A stretch of 64,000 bases of DNA from positions 62,001 through 126,000 of the forward strand of contig NZ_AUMF01000014.1 in NCBI RefSeq assembly GCF_000430545.1, read 5' to 3'. This stretch comes from Tenacibaculum ovolyticum DSM 18103 (lineage in GTDB: Bacteria; Bacteroidota; Bacteroidia; Flavobacteriales; Flavobacteriaceae). Shown in pieces: positions 27,898 to 35,637 of the stretch (positions within the stretch are counted from its first letter, which is position 1; every line of letters starts with the position of its first letter). The notes under the pieces are model-generated. The model did not search any database. It was not told the DNA's origin and worked only from the letters and a program-made list of their open reading frames with translations. Position numbers and translations under genes: made by a program.

Positions 27898-28002
27898 TCT
27901 TGATTATTGTTTTCAAATGGTATATAACAATTTTTAAATGTGTTGTATAAAACCTTTTTAAGGAGATTAAATATTTACTACCTTGGTGCGTATATAATAA
28001 AA

Positions 28003-28024
28003 ATAAACACACTAGTGTGTTTAT
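28003..28024. promoter_or_regulatory. Perfect 22-bp palindrome upstream of the WG-repeat gene
   Basis: ATAAACACACT and its exact reverse complement abut without a loop, 32 bp before the ATG at 28057. No T-tract follows, so it is more like an operator than a terminator. A TTGTACAC half-site similar to the 25.4-kb array follows at 28032. Confidence 0.55.
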
Positions 28025-28056
28025 CCAACTGTTGTACACAAGCTAAAAAAAAATAG

Positions 28057-29808
28057 ATGAAAAAAATAATATTACTAATATTTACATGCATATTTACCAT
28101 AAATGGATTCTGTCAAAAGCCATTGAAACTGGATAGAGATTTAAAACTAAATAAAAGGAGTTATAAACGATTAGTGAAAGAGAAAGGCTACGATTTGATA
28201 TCATCATTTAACAAAATCAGCACCAATCCTATTTTATTATATGCATTGACCATGAAAAACGGTAAACTAGGCTTAATTGATAGTAGTGGAAATGAAATTT
28301 TAAAAAATGAATACAATGATATTGTAGGAATTGAAGAAACTAAAAGCCCTTTCTATGAATACCATAATCATTTATTATTAAAAAAAGGAAAAAAATGGGC
28401 TTTGACAAATATTAGTGGGAAATTGCTTTCAAAATTCGAGTATGACTTTATTTCATTTGAAAAATCTAAAAAGATAGATGAAAGACAATTTCCAAATAAT
28501 AGAAGTATTTCTATATTTAAGGACTCTATTTTTAAAGCGTACCTTGATCCTTACGGCACAAAGTACGTATATCTTAACTTAAAAGGAGAAAAAATTAACT
28601 TCTTAGGTCGTCAAGAGCAAATGGAGGAAGAGGAAAAACAAAGAAGAAGCTTAAGCAATCAAAACAAAGAAATACGCTTAAATATTAAAGGGAATAACTA
28701 CAATATACCTAAAGAATTAGGAGAAGCAAAACCTTATGAAAATCATTTATTTGAAGTTAAAAAGGTAAAAAACAAAAAGTACCTTAAAGGTATCTATGAT
28801 ACAATTCAAAAAAAAATAATAGTCCCAATTGAATATGATTTTTTTCAATACACACCTAAAGTAAGTAAAGAAAACTATTTTATAGTATCAAAAAACAAAA
28901 AAAAGTACTTCTTAGATGCTTCAGGGAAAAAAATTAACAATTTATCTTTTAAAAATATACGTGAAATTCGTGGATCAAAAACAAGTGCTTTTGTTGTTAC
29001 AAACGAGGAAGGGAAAAAGGCAATTTTTGATATGAATTTTAAGCCTATTACAGATTTTTTGTATCGATACATTTCACATTCAAATACCCTTATACTAGGA
29101 ACTATTGATAAAAAATATACTTTATTAAATTTTAAAGGAGAAACCATAAAATTTAATGTGGAATATGATAGGATTATTTTAAAAACAAATGAATACAAAG
29201 ATATCGTTGAAAGTTTTCATTTTATGAGTAAAGATGGGAAATTGGCAATTATAGATAAAGAAGGAAAACTTGCATCCAACTTTGACTACGAAAAAATCAT
29301 TCCGGAATGTTATGTCATATCAGGTAATTACAGCTTGCATGAGGAGTTTAATATGACAGCAAATCACCCTAACAGATTTATTTATTTCAAAAAAGATGGT
29401 AAATATGGAATTATGGACAATAATTACAATATTATTTTGGATAATGATTATGATATGATTTTAGAATCAATTTTCACTCATTTTGTTTATCTCGGAAAAA
29501 AAATAGGTACTAACTCTAGAAAAAATAAATGGGGAATTTATAATGTTAAAGATAGAAAGCTATTAGTACCAATTCAATTTAATTCTTGGATTTATAGAAG
29601 TGATTCGTTTTTTGTTGTTCATAAAGACAATAAATATGGGGTGTATGATAAAAAAGGAGATGTCTTACTTCCACTCGAATTTGAAGAAAGAATAAGTGTT
29701 GAAAAGCTTTATAATGGTCTATATTCGTTTTCATTTTATACAAAAGGTGTTCCATTTGCATATAAAGATTCATCAGGAAAAGTCTTTTATATAGATAAAA
29801 ATAATTAA
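28057..29808 (+). CDS. Secreted WG-repeat protein
   Basis: A 583-residue protein with a signal peptide ending near NGFCQ. WG-type beta repeats recur along its length, for example GKLGLIDSSGNEIL, KKWALTNISGKLLSKF, GKLAIIDKEGKLAS, GKYGIMDNNYNIIL, NKWGIYNVKDRKLL and NKYGVYDKKGDVLLP. WG repeats form repetitive beta structures of unknown function and are frequent in Bacteroidota envelope proteins. It probably acts in the periplasm or at the surface. A diverged direct-repeat element starts 38 bp after the stop codon. Confidence 0.85.
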   Translation: MKKIILLIFTCIFTINGFCQKPLKLDRDLKLNKRSYKRLVKEKGYDLISSFNKISTNPILLYALTMKNGKLGLIDSSGNEILKNEYNDIVGIEETKSPFYEYHNHLLLKKGKKWALTNISGKLLSKFEYDFISFEKSKKIDERQFPNNRSISIFKDSIFKAYLDPYGTKYVYLNLKGEKINFLGRQEQMEEEEKQRRSLSNQNKEIRLNIKGNNYNIPKELGEAKPYENHLFEVKKVKNKKYLKGIYDTIQKKIIVPIEYDFFQYTPKVSKENYFIVSKNKKKYFLDASGKKINNLSFKNIREIRGSKTSAFVVTNEEGKKAIFDMNFKPITDFLYRYISHSNTLILGTIDKKYTLLNFKGETIKFNVEYDRIILKTNEYKDIVESFHFMSKDGKLAIIDKEGKLASNFDYEKIIPECYVISGNYSLHEEFNMTANHPNRFIYFKKDGKYGIMDNNYNIILDNDYDMILESIFTHFVYLGKKIGTNSRKNKWGIYNVKDRKLLVPIQFNSWIYRSDSFFVVHKDNKYGVYDKKGDVLLPLEFEERISVEKLYNGLYSFSFYTKGVPFAYKDSSGKVFYIDKNN

Positions 29809-29846
29809 GCTAACAATATTGGTTTTAAAACAAGTAAAGCCAGTTG

Positions 29847-30058
29847 CTAACAAAGAACTGAGGTAAAAAACAAATCTTTTCTTCATTAAATTAATAGAAT
29901 ATTATTCTAGGTTGAAAATGCTATTACTTGGTATTTTGAGCTTTTATTTTTTAGATAAACACTACTTATTTTGACAAAACGAAAACATACTTTTCATCAT
30001 AAGGTAAACCCGATTTTGCAACACAAAAACTTTGTTTTATTAACTTATTTGAAACAGC
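29847..30058 (+). repeat. Long diverged direct repeat, copy A
   Basis: From CTAACAAAGAACTGAG to TTGAAACAGC this 212-bp stretch aligns along its length with 32333-32513. Shared blocks include TACTTG.TATTTTGAG, CTACTTATTT, CATCATAAGG and TTTTATTAACTTATT. Copy A carries about 29 extra bases after CATCATAAGGT. It begins 38 bp after the WG-repeat gene and opens the 515-bp gap before the Crp-like gene. Confidence 0.7.
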
Positions 30059-30220
30059 CAACGTGATTTTTAGTAGAAAAGAAAGCCAATTACAATATTG
30101 TCGAAGTCTATGCTTCACTGTATAAATTAACCTTAATTCTCTCTTTTATTCTTGCTGATTTATAACTCTTAAATTTAACCTTTTTATTAAATTACTAATT
30201 TAAACCGTGTAAAATTAATT

Positions 30221-30323
30221 GCTAGCTTTAGCTCACTTGGGAAATTCCTTCGGAATTTCGCCGTTCGTGTTTAATCTAGTAAATTAGTTGCTTGAAACGC
30301 GGAACTAATCTTACATAATAGCG
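30221..30323. other. Hairpin-rich intergenic element
   Basis: GAAATTCC-TTC-GGAATTTC (30241-30259) is a perfect 8-bp hairpin with a 3-nt loop. ATTAGTTGC (30283) and GCGGAACTAAT (30299) form a second imperfect stem, followed by CGTTGGTGG just before the Crp-like gene. The style (nested small palindromes, higher GC than the surroundings) suggests an interspersed repeat family, but only one copy is in this window. Confidence 0.4.
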
Positions 30324-30341
30324 TTGGTGGTAATTAAAAAA

Positions 30342-30905
30342 ATGGAAAAATTAAAGAACTGTATTTTAAGTCAAGTAGCTATTGAGAAAAGATCAATGGA
30401 TAATATTCTTTCTGTTTTTGAGCCATTAGAAATAAATAAAGGGGAATTTTTACTCAAATCAGGGAAAATTTGTCAAAAAATGGCATTTATTGAATCTGGA
30501 TATATGAGAATGTATGATATAGTAGACGGAAAGGAAATAACATTATGGATTGGTAGTGATGGTAGATTTATAACCTCTCTTTCAAGTTTTATTTTTGAAA
30601 CAAAAAATAATTGGAATATACAAGCAATCACCGATTGTAAACTTTATATCATCAATCGAAAAAATCACTTTAGACTTAATAAAACAGAACCTAAATGGTT
30701 AGAGTTTGACAATATATTATTAGCGAATTCTTTTGCTTTGCTGGAAAAGAATATGTTCTCTCAACTACACACAACAGCTAAACAACGTTATGATAGTTTA
30801 ATCAAAGAAAAACCTGAACTTTTTAAAAATATTCCTCTTCAGTATATAGCTTCTATGTTAGGAATTACGCCAGAATCATTAAGTAGATTGAGAAAAATGA
30901 ATTAA
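30342..30905 (+). CDS. Crp/Fnr-like transcriptional regulator
   Basis: ATG 30342 is preferred over upstream TTG or GTG codons because MEKLKNCIL is the natural family start. The 187-residue product has a cupin-like sensor (INKGEFLLKSGKICQKMAFIESGYMRMYD) with no recognisable cyclic-nucleotide phosphate-binding cassette. It ends in a C-terminal helix-turn-helix (LQYIASMLGITPESLSRLRK). It lies in the segment between the two long direct repeats with a decayed membrane protein gene and a hydrolase gene, which it may regulate. Confidence 0.85.
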   Translation: MEKLKNCILSQVAIEKRSMDNILSVFEPLEINKGEFLLKSGKICQKMAFIESGYMRMYDIVDGKEITLWIGSDGRFITSLSSFIFETKNNWNIQAITDCKLYIINRKNHFRLNKTEPKWLEFDNILLANSFALLEKNMFSQLHTTAKQRYDSLIKEKPELFKNIPLQYIASMLGITPESLSRLRKMN

Positions 30906-30970
30906 CTATCATTTGTCAAGAGAGAGATCGTTTCATTTATAGAAATTTGCAGGAATAAAATTCTATTCCA

Positions 30971-31459
30971 ATGAACGAACTACAAAAAACTTTAAAAGTC
31001 AATCCTTTATTCTCAAAATGCATCAGGTATAATAATGGTTTTATTAAATCGTCAAATAGCTGGTTTATTTGGAACAACTAACAATACTCTTTTTTGAATG
31101 GTTGGACTAATAGGAATCTACTTTGCCATAACAACATGGTATGAAAAATAAAACAAAGGAGGCTTGCTGTTTTGTAGATTATTATTCAAGATTATACTTG
31201 GGTAATAGGTAGTTTAATACTCGTAATCATTAATTCTTTTCAAATTACCCAAATAGGAAATCTTATAATTGGAATTATTGCCTTAATAGTTTTGTATATG
31301 GGAATAAATCAAATGATTGCATTAAAAAAACTACTGCTAAAAAGGTATAAAAAACATAGGGCATTTGTGTTAACTCCAAAGACCTATGAATATTTACAAA
31401 GTCCGCCAAAACAAAGTACATATAAACTGACCTACGTTCTAAACGTTAAGTGTCATTAA
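30971..31459 (+). pseudogene. Decayed small multi-spanning membrane protein gene
   Basis: The start MNELQKTLKVNPLFS breaks off, and continuation lies in another frame as SGIIMVLLNRQIAGLFGTTN. This meets a TGA where Trp would be expected, then MVGLIGIYFAITTWYEK and a stop. A third frame gives LAVL, a TAG where Trp is expected, and IIIQDYTWVIGSLILV and GNLIIGIIALIVLYMGINQM. Together they make a protein of about 120 residues with four membrane segments. At least two frameshifts and two nonsense changes make it clearly inactive. A spurious tail continues to 31459 over the hydrolase leader. Confidence 0.75.
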
Positions 31460-31470
31460 AACATAGTTAC

Positions 31471-32325
31471 ATGATTGAATATAACAACATAGCGGTTCAA
31501 AAAATTAAAGTTAATGGAGTTACCTTTGGCTTAAGACAAGTGGGAAGTGGAGATGACTTAGTTCTCATACATGGATTTCCAACACATGGATATACATGGC
31601 GAAAGATACTACCTCAATTGAGCGAAAAATTTAGATGTCATATTTTTGATTTACCTGGACTTGGGGATAGTGAATGGAGAAGTACCTCGAATTTAAACAT
31701 TGATGTACAAGCGATAAATTTGACTCAAATCTTAAACAAATTAGGAGTTGATAAATTCAATTTATTAGCACATAATTCAGGAGGAACCATTGCGAGGTTG
31801 GTAGCGATTCAACAACCAGACAGTGTGAAAAACTTAATTTTAATAAATACTGAAATCCCAAATCACAGACCTCCTTTCATTGAACTATTTCAAAGAATTT
31901 CTCGTCTACCATTCTCATCTTTCCATTTTAAAAAGAAATTGAGTCAATTAAAATTTGTAAAGTCATCGATGGGCTTCAAACAAGCATACTATGATCGAAC
32001 TATGCTCGATGATAACAAAAATCTTGAGCCTTATTTAAATCCATTAATAAAATCAAGGGCTAAAGTAAAGGGAGCGTTCAGATTCCTAAGGGGTATCGAT
32101 TGGAAGTTAATTGATGGATTCGCTGAAACTCATAAAAATATAAAAGCGAATGTATTATTTATTTGGGGAGAAAACGACAAAACATTTCCGATAGGATTGG
32201 GGAAAGAAATGATAAATCAATTTACAAGCAAAGTTGAATTTAAAACTATCAGCAAGGCTTCATTACTTCCTCATGAAGAAAAACCAGATATTGTAGCACA
32301 GGAGGTATTGAAATTTATTAGCTAA
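31471..32325 (+). CDS. Alpha/beta hydrolase (haloalkane dehalogenase/epoxide hydrolase-like)
   Basis: ATG 31471 is chosen over the GTG at 31450, which lies inside the decayed gene frame. The 284-residue protein shows LVLIHGFPTHGYTWRK (oxyanion region), HIFDLPGLGDSEW, LLAHNSGGTIARLVA (nucleophile elbow), FIWGENDKTFPIG (acid) and LLPHEEKPD (His). In this subfamily the elbow is usually GHDxGG with Asp as nucleophile. Here it is A-H-N102-S-G-G, so the expected Asp is Asn. It is either inactive, relies on deamidation, or uses a different chemistry; these are inferences. Its stop codon is followed within 8 bp by the second long direct repeat. Confidence 0.8.
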   Translation: MIEYNNIAVQKIKVNGVTFGLRQVGSGDDLVLIHGFPTHGYTWRKILPQLSEKFRCHIFDLPGLGDSEWRSTSNLNIDVQAINLTQILNKLGVDKFNLLAHNSGGTIARLVAIQQPDSVKNLILINTEIPNHRPPFIELFQRISRLPFSSFHFKKKLSQLKFVKSSMGFKQAYYDRTMLDDNKNLEPYLNPLIKSRAKVKGAFRFLRGIDWKLIDGFAETHKNIKANVLFIWGENDKTFPIGLGKEMINQFTSKVEFKTISKASLLPHEEKPDIVAQEVLKFIS

Positions 32326-32332
32326 ATCGCCA

Positions 32333-32513
32333 CCTAACAAAGAACTGAGATGAAAAACAAACAAATTCTTCGTTAATTTTTCGCAATATGAGTCTAGACT
32401 CAAAATACTACTACTTGTATTTTGAGTTTTTATTCCCTGTATATTCACTACTTATTTAGGCAAAACCGAAATGTATTTTTCATCATAAGGTTTTATTAAC
32501 TTATTAGAAACAG
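32333..32513 (+). repeat. Long diverged direct repeat, copy B
   Basis: This 181-bp stretch aligns with 29847-30058 in the same orientation, from CCTAACAAAGAACTGAG to TTAGAAACAGC. It lacks about 29 bp present in copy A. With repeat copy 3 (32540) it fills the 319-bp gap between the hydrolase gene and the ABC-F gene. Confidence 0.7.
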
Positions 32514-32539
32514 CTATTAAAGATAGTTTTTTACTCTTT

Positions 32540-32612
32540 CCTTTATTTACTAATAGGCAAACAAAATCAATAAGTTGTGTAGCATAAAGTTTTTAAGAAA
32601 TTATTGACACTT
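32540..32612 (+). repeat. Dispersed intergenic repeat, copy 3
   Basis: AAAATCAATAAGTTGTGTAG and AAGTTTTTAAGAAATTATTG match copies at 23663 and 25210. Here it directly precedes the ABC-F gene by about 32 bp and may overlap its promoter (TAATTTCG at 32618 resembles a -7 box with one mismatch). Confidence 0.6.
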
Positions 32613-32644
32613 TTTATTAATTTCGCAGCTCAAAATATATACGC

Positions 32645-34276
32645 ATGATTACTGTAGATCAATTAACGGTTGAGTTTAGTGGAAAAACCTTATTTAAAGA
32701 CGTTTCGTTTGTAATAAACGAGAATGATAAAATAGCCTTAATGGGTAAAAACGGTGCAGGAAAATCGACCATGATGAAAATTATGGCAGGTGTTTCTAAA
32801 GCTACTAAAGGCGGAGTTAGAAGTCCGAAAGATACAGTAATTGCTTATTTACCACAGCATTTGTTAATGGAAGACAATTGCACGGTACGCGCAGAAGCAT
32901 CAAAAGCGTTTGACGCTATTTTTACGATGAAAGATGAAATGGAATCGTTGAATAAACAGCTTGAAACGCGTACCGATTACGAATCGGAAGAGTACATGAA
33001 AATTATTGAGCGTGTTACCGATTTAGGAGAAAGCTATTATGCTTTAGAAGAAGTTAATTACGAAGCAGAGGTAGAAAAAGCACTAAAAGGTTTAGGGTTT
33101 AAACAAGAAGATTTTGATCGTTTAACATCAGAATTTAGTGGTGGTTGGCGTATGCGTATTGAGTTGGCTAAAATTTTATTGCAAAAACCCGATTTAATTT
33201 TATTAGATGAGCCTACCAATCACGTAGATATTGAGTCGGTAATTTGGTTAGAAAATTTCTTACTAAACAAAGCAAAAGCAGTTGTAGTAATATCGCATGA
33301 TAAAGCGTTTATTGATAATATTACCAATAGAACTGTTGAAGTTACTATGGGAACGATACATGATTATAAAGCGAATTATTCCCACTATTTAGAGCTACGT
33401 AAAGAGCGTCGTTCGCATCAAATAAAAGCGTATCAAGAGCAACAAAAAACAATTGCTGATATTAAAGGGTTTATAGAGCGTTTTAAAGGAACATATTCAA
33501 AAACAAACCAAGTAGCATCGCGTGTTCGAATGTTAGAGAAAATTGTACCTATTGAAATAGATGAGGTAGATACTACTTCTTTAAAATTACGTTTTCCACC
33601 ATCGCCACGTTCTGGTGACTATCCTGTAAAAGTGGAAGGTTTAACCAAAAAATACGGAGACTTAACAGTATTTGAAGATGCTAGTTTTTCAATTGCTCGT
33701 GGTGAAAAAGTATCGTTTGTAGGACGTAACGGAGAAGGGAAATCGACTATGATAAAAGCTATTATGGGAGAAATAGATTTTGATGGTGAATGTGGTTTAG
33801 GGCATAATGCTAAGGTTGGGTATTTTGCACAGAACCAGGCATCATTATTAGATCCTGAATTAACCGTTTTTCAAACGGTAGACGAAGTTGCTGAAGGTGA
33901 TGTACGTACGCAAATTAAAAACATTCTGGGTCGTTTTATGTTTGCTGGTGATGATATTGAAAAGAAGGTAAAAGTACTTTCTGGTGGAGAGAAAACACGT
34001 TTGGCAATGGTTAAATTATTATTAGAGCCAGTAAATGTGTTAATATTAGATGAGCCTACAAATCACTTAGATTTACGATCGAAAGATGTAATTAAAGAAG
34101 CTTTATTACATTTTGACGGAACCTTAATTTTAGTGTCTCACGATCGTGATTTCTTACAAGGTTTATCAGAAAAAGTATTCGAATTTAAAGAGCAACGTGT
34201 TATTGAACACTTTGAAACGATTGATGTGTTCTTAGAAAGAAATAAAATTAAAGCATTAAAAGAAATCGACTTATAA
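32645..34276 (+). CDS. ABC-F family ATPase
   Basis: The 543-residue protein has two ABC domains and no membrane segment. Each has Walker A (GKNGAGKST and GRNGEGKST), a signature (FSGGWRMRIELA and LSGGEKTRLAM) and Walker B ending in DEPTNH. The linker of about residues 235-320 (RKERRSHQIKAYQEQQ, SRVRMLEKI) is the ribosome-contacting P-site tRNA-interaction motif region. ABC-F proteins act on stalled or antibiotic-bound ribosomes, or in translation initiation control like EttA. The sequence resembles the housekeeping type common in Bacteroidota rather than a clear resistance type. Confidence 0.93.
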   Translation: MITVDQLTVEFSGKTLFKDVSFVINENDKIALMGKNGAGKSTMMKIMAGVSKATKGGVRSPKDTVIAYLPQHLLMEDNCTVRAEASKAFDAIFTMKDEMESLNKQLETRTDYESEEYMKIIERVTDLGESYYALEEVNYEAEVEKALKGLGFKQEDFDRLTSEFSGGWRMRIELAKILLQKPDLILLDEPTNHVDIESVIWLENFLLNKAKAVVVISHDKAFIDNITNRTVEVTMGTIHDYKANYSHYLELRKERRSHQIKAYQEQQKTIADIKGFIERFKGTYSKTNQVASRVRMLEKIVPIEIDEVDTTSLKLRFPPSPRSGDYPVKVEGLTKKYGDLTVFEDASFSIARGEKVSFVGRNGEGKSTMIKAIMGEIDFDGECGLGHNAKVGYFAQNQASLLDPELTVFQTVDEVAEGDVRTQIKNILGRFMFAGDDIEKKVKVLSGGEKTRLAMVKLLLEPVNVLILDEPTNHLDLRSKDVIKEALLHFDGTLILVSHDRDFLQGLSEKVFEFKEQRVIEHFETIDVFLERNKIKALKEIDL

Positions 34277-34285
34277 ATGTCCGTT

Positions 34286-34336
34286 TGAGTGCGGTCGATA
34301 ATTTTTGGTTATCAAAAAGAATCTCGATTGCACTCA
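34286..34336. terminator. Long hairpin between convergent genes
   Basis: TGAGTGCGGTCGA (34286) pairs with TCGATTGCACTCA (ending 34336) through two G.T pairs. Inside, GATAA pairs with TTATC. It sits between the ABC-F and GH18-like stops. There is no strong T-tract, so termination is likely but not certain. Confidence 0.45.
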
Positions 34337-34355
34337 ATTAGATATAATTGGTTAT

Positions 34356-35576
34356 TTATTCTGAAAACTTATCAGCTAAAAGATTCCATAATTCAGGGTA
34401 GCCATCATCGTAACCTAAAGCCCAAATACCAACACCGCCAATATTGTTCTTTTTTATCCAATCGTATTTTATGGCTAAAGATTTGCTATTTTCAAACCAA
34501 ATTTCTTTATATGCGTTAACATCTTTAAAGCTAAGATAAGTAGAGGCACTTTCAGAATCAAACTGTAATGGTATTTTTAAAGAGTCGATGTAAATTCTTT
34601 TAATAGTTTTATAAGCTGGGTGAGATTTAAACTTTTTTACTTTTGAAGGTGTTTTTTTATTAGAGGTGTACCATTCCGCCCCATAATAAGGCAATCCAAC
34701 AATTAGTTTTTGTGCTTTTACACCTTTTTTTAAGTAATTGTTTATTGAACTCTCTAATCCGTTACCAAATTTTTTGCTGTTTTTTAAAGGCGTTACAGGC
34801 CCCGCATAAGAGCTAAAACTTCCATAATAATCATAGCCCATTAAAGTGTAAAAATCAATGAAAGGGTTCAGTTCTTTAATATTAAAAACTTTATTCCAGT
34901 CATTGGCATACAAACACAAAGAAATCATATAGTTTGGATTCGCTTTTTTTAGCCTTTTTGAAATTAGAGAAACAAAGGAGCTAAGTTGTTTTCTGTCTTT
35001 TCTAGCAATACCTTCAAAATCAATATTAATTCCATTAGCTTTTCTGTAAGCTAGTAAATCAATTAAGTTATTTATTAAAGTTTCTTGAGATTTTGTATTA
35101 TTTAAAAAAGTACTATTATTTTTTCTTCCGAAGTTAGATACAGAAAGAAAAACATTACAATTGTGTGCTTTCGCGCTATCAATTAACGCAGTTGTTTTCC
35201 ATTGATGAATGCTTTTATAACCACCAGTTTCTGGTTTAACAATATATGAGAAATATGAAATTCCCCAAAGCATTTCAAAATTATAGTTTTTATAAGAAGA
35301 ACCATTTGAGTATAAATGCCAACCAAAGGTTTTGTATTTTGAATTCAACTTTCCTTTTTTATGTATCGTCTTTTTGTTAGAAATGTGATTAAGACTGTCC
35401 CATTTAGTTTCACTAAAGCTCTTCGTATTTTTAAAACGTGAACTTCGTGAACTGGTTATGTTTTTATACTCTTTTTGATATTCACAGCTAAGTAATAGAT
35501 TAAATAATAGCAATATAATTGCTGTTTTATTTACTAAAACTATATTTCTTTTAAGATTGAAAGTGTTTAGATCCAT
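34356..35576 (-). CDS. Glycoside hydrolase family 18-like lipoprotein
   Basis: The 406-residue product starts with a lipoprotein-type signal (IILLLFNLLLSC, Cys31). The body is a GH18 TIM barrel: YYSF-like strand GISYFSYIV, FLSVSNFGRKN, the catalytic GINIDFEG with Asp186 and Glu188, FYTLMGYDYYG and KLIVGLPYYGAEW, ending with GVGIWALGYDDG. GH18 enzymes hydrolyse chitin or related N-acetylglucosamine polymers, some spore-coat or peptidoglycan linkages. The DxE catalytic pair is intact. It is probably surface- or periplasm-anchored. It lies 61 bp downstream of the MtfA-like gene. Confidence 0.88.
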   Translation of the reverse strand: MDLNTFNLKRNIVLVNKTAIILLLFNLLLSCEYQKEYKNITSSRSSRFKNTKSFSETKWDSLNHISNKKTIHKKGKLNSKYKTFGWHLYSNGSSYKNYNFEMLWGISYFSYIVKPETGGYKSIHQWKTTALIDSAKAHNCNVFLSVSNFGRKNNSTFLNNTKSQETLINNLIDLLAYRKANGINIDFEGIARKDRKQLSSFVSLISKRLKKANPNYMISLCLYANDWNKVFNIKELNPFIDFYTLMGYDYYGSFSSYAGPVTPLKNSKKFGNGLESSINNYLKKGVKAQKLIVGLPYYGAEWYTSNKKTPSKVKKFKSHPAYKTIKRIYIDSLKIPLQFDSESASTYLSFKDVNAYKEIWFENSKSLAIKYDWIKKNNIGGVGIWALGYDDGYPELWNLLADKFSE

Positions 35577-35637
35577 TTAATGAGAATATAGTTTCTGTAA
35601 ATATATAAGATTTATGTTCGTTTAATAGTAGCACTGT

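Noticed and set aside
30324..30341. Upstream TTG/GTG starts for the Crp-like gene
   Set aside because: The extra residues lie in the hairpin-rich element and are absent from the usual family N-terminus; ATG 30342 fits better.
30971..31459. Stop-codon recoding (TGA as Trp or selenocysteine) in the membrane protein gene
   Set aside because: A TAG is also present at another Trp position and at least two frameshifts occur, so decay is the simpler explanation.
29847..32513. Integron attC sites at the long direct repeats
   Set aside because: Copy B begins with ACCTAAC, which fits the 5' core site, but no matching GTTRRRY end is found, the copies are collinear rather than palindromic, and no integrase is seen.
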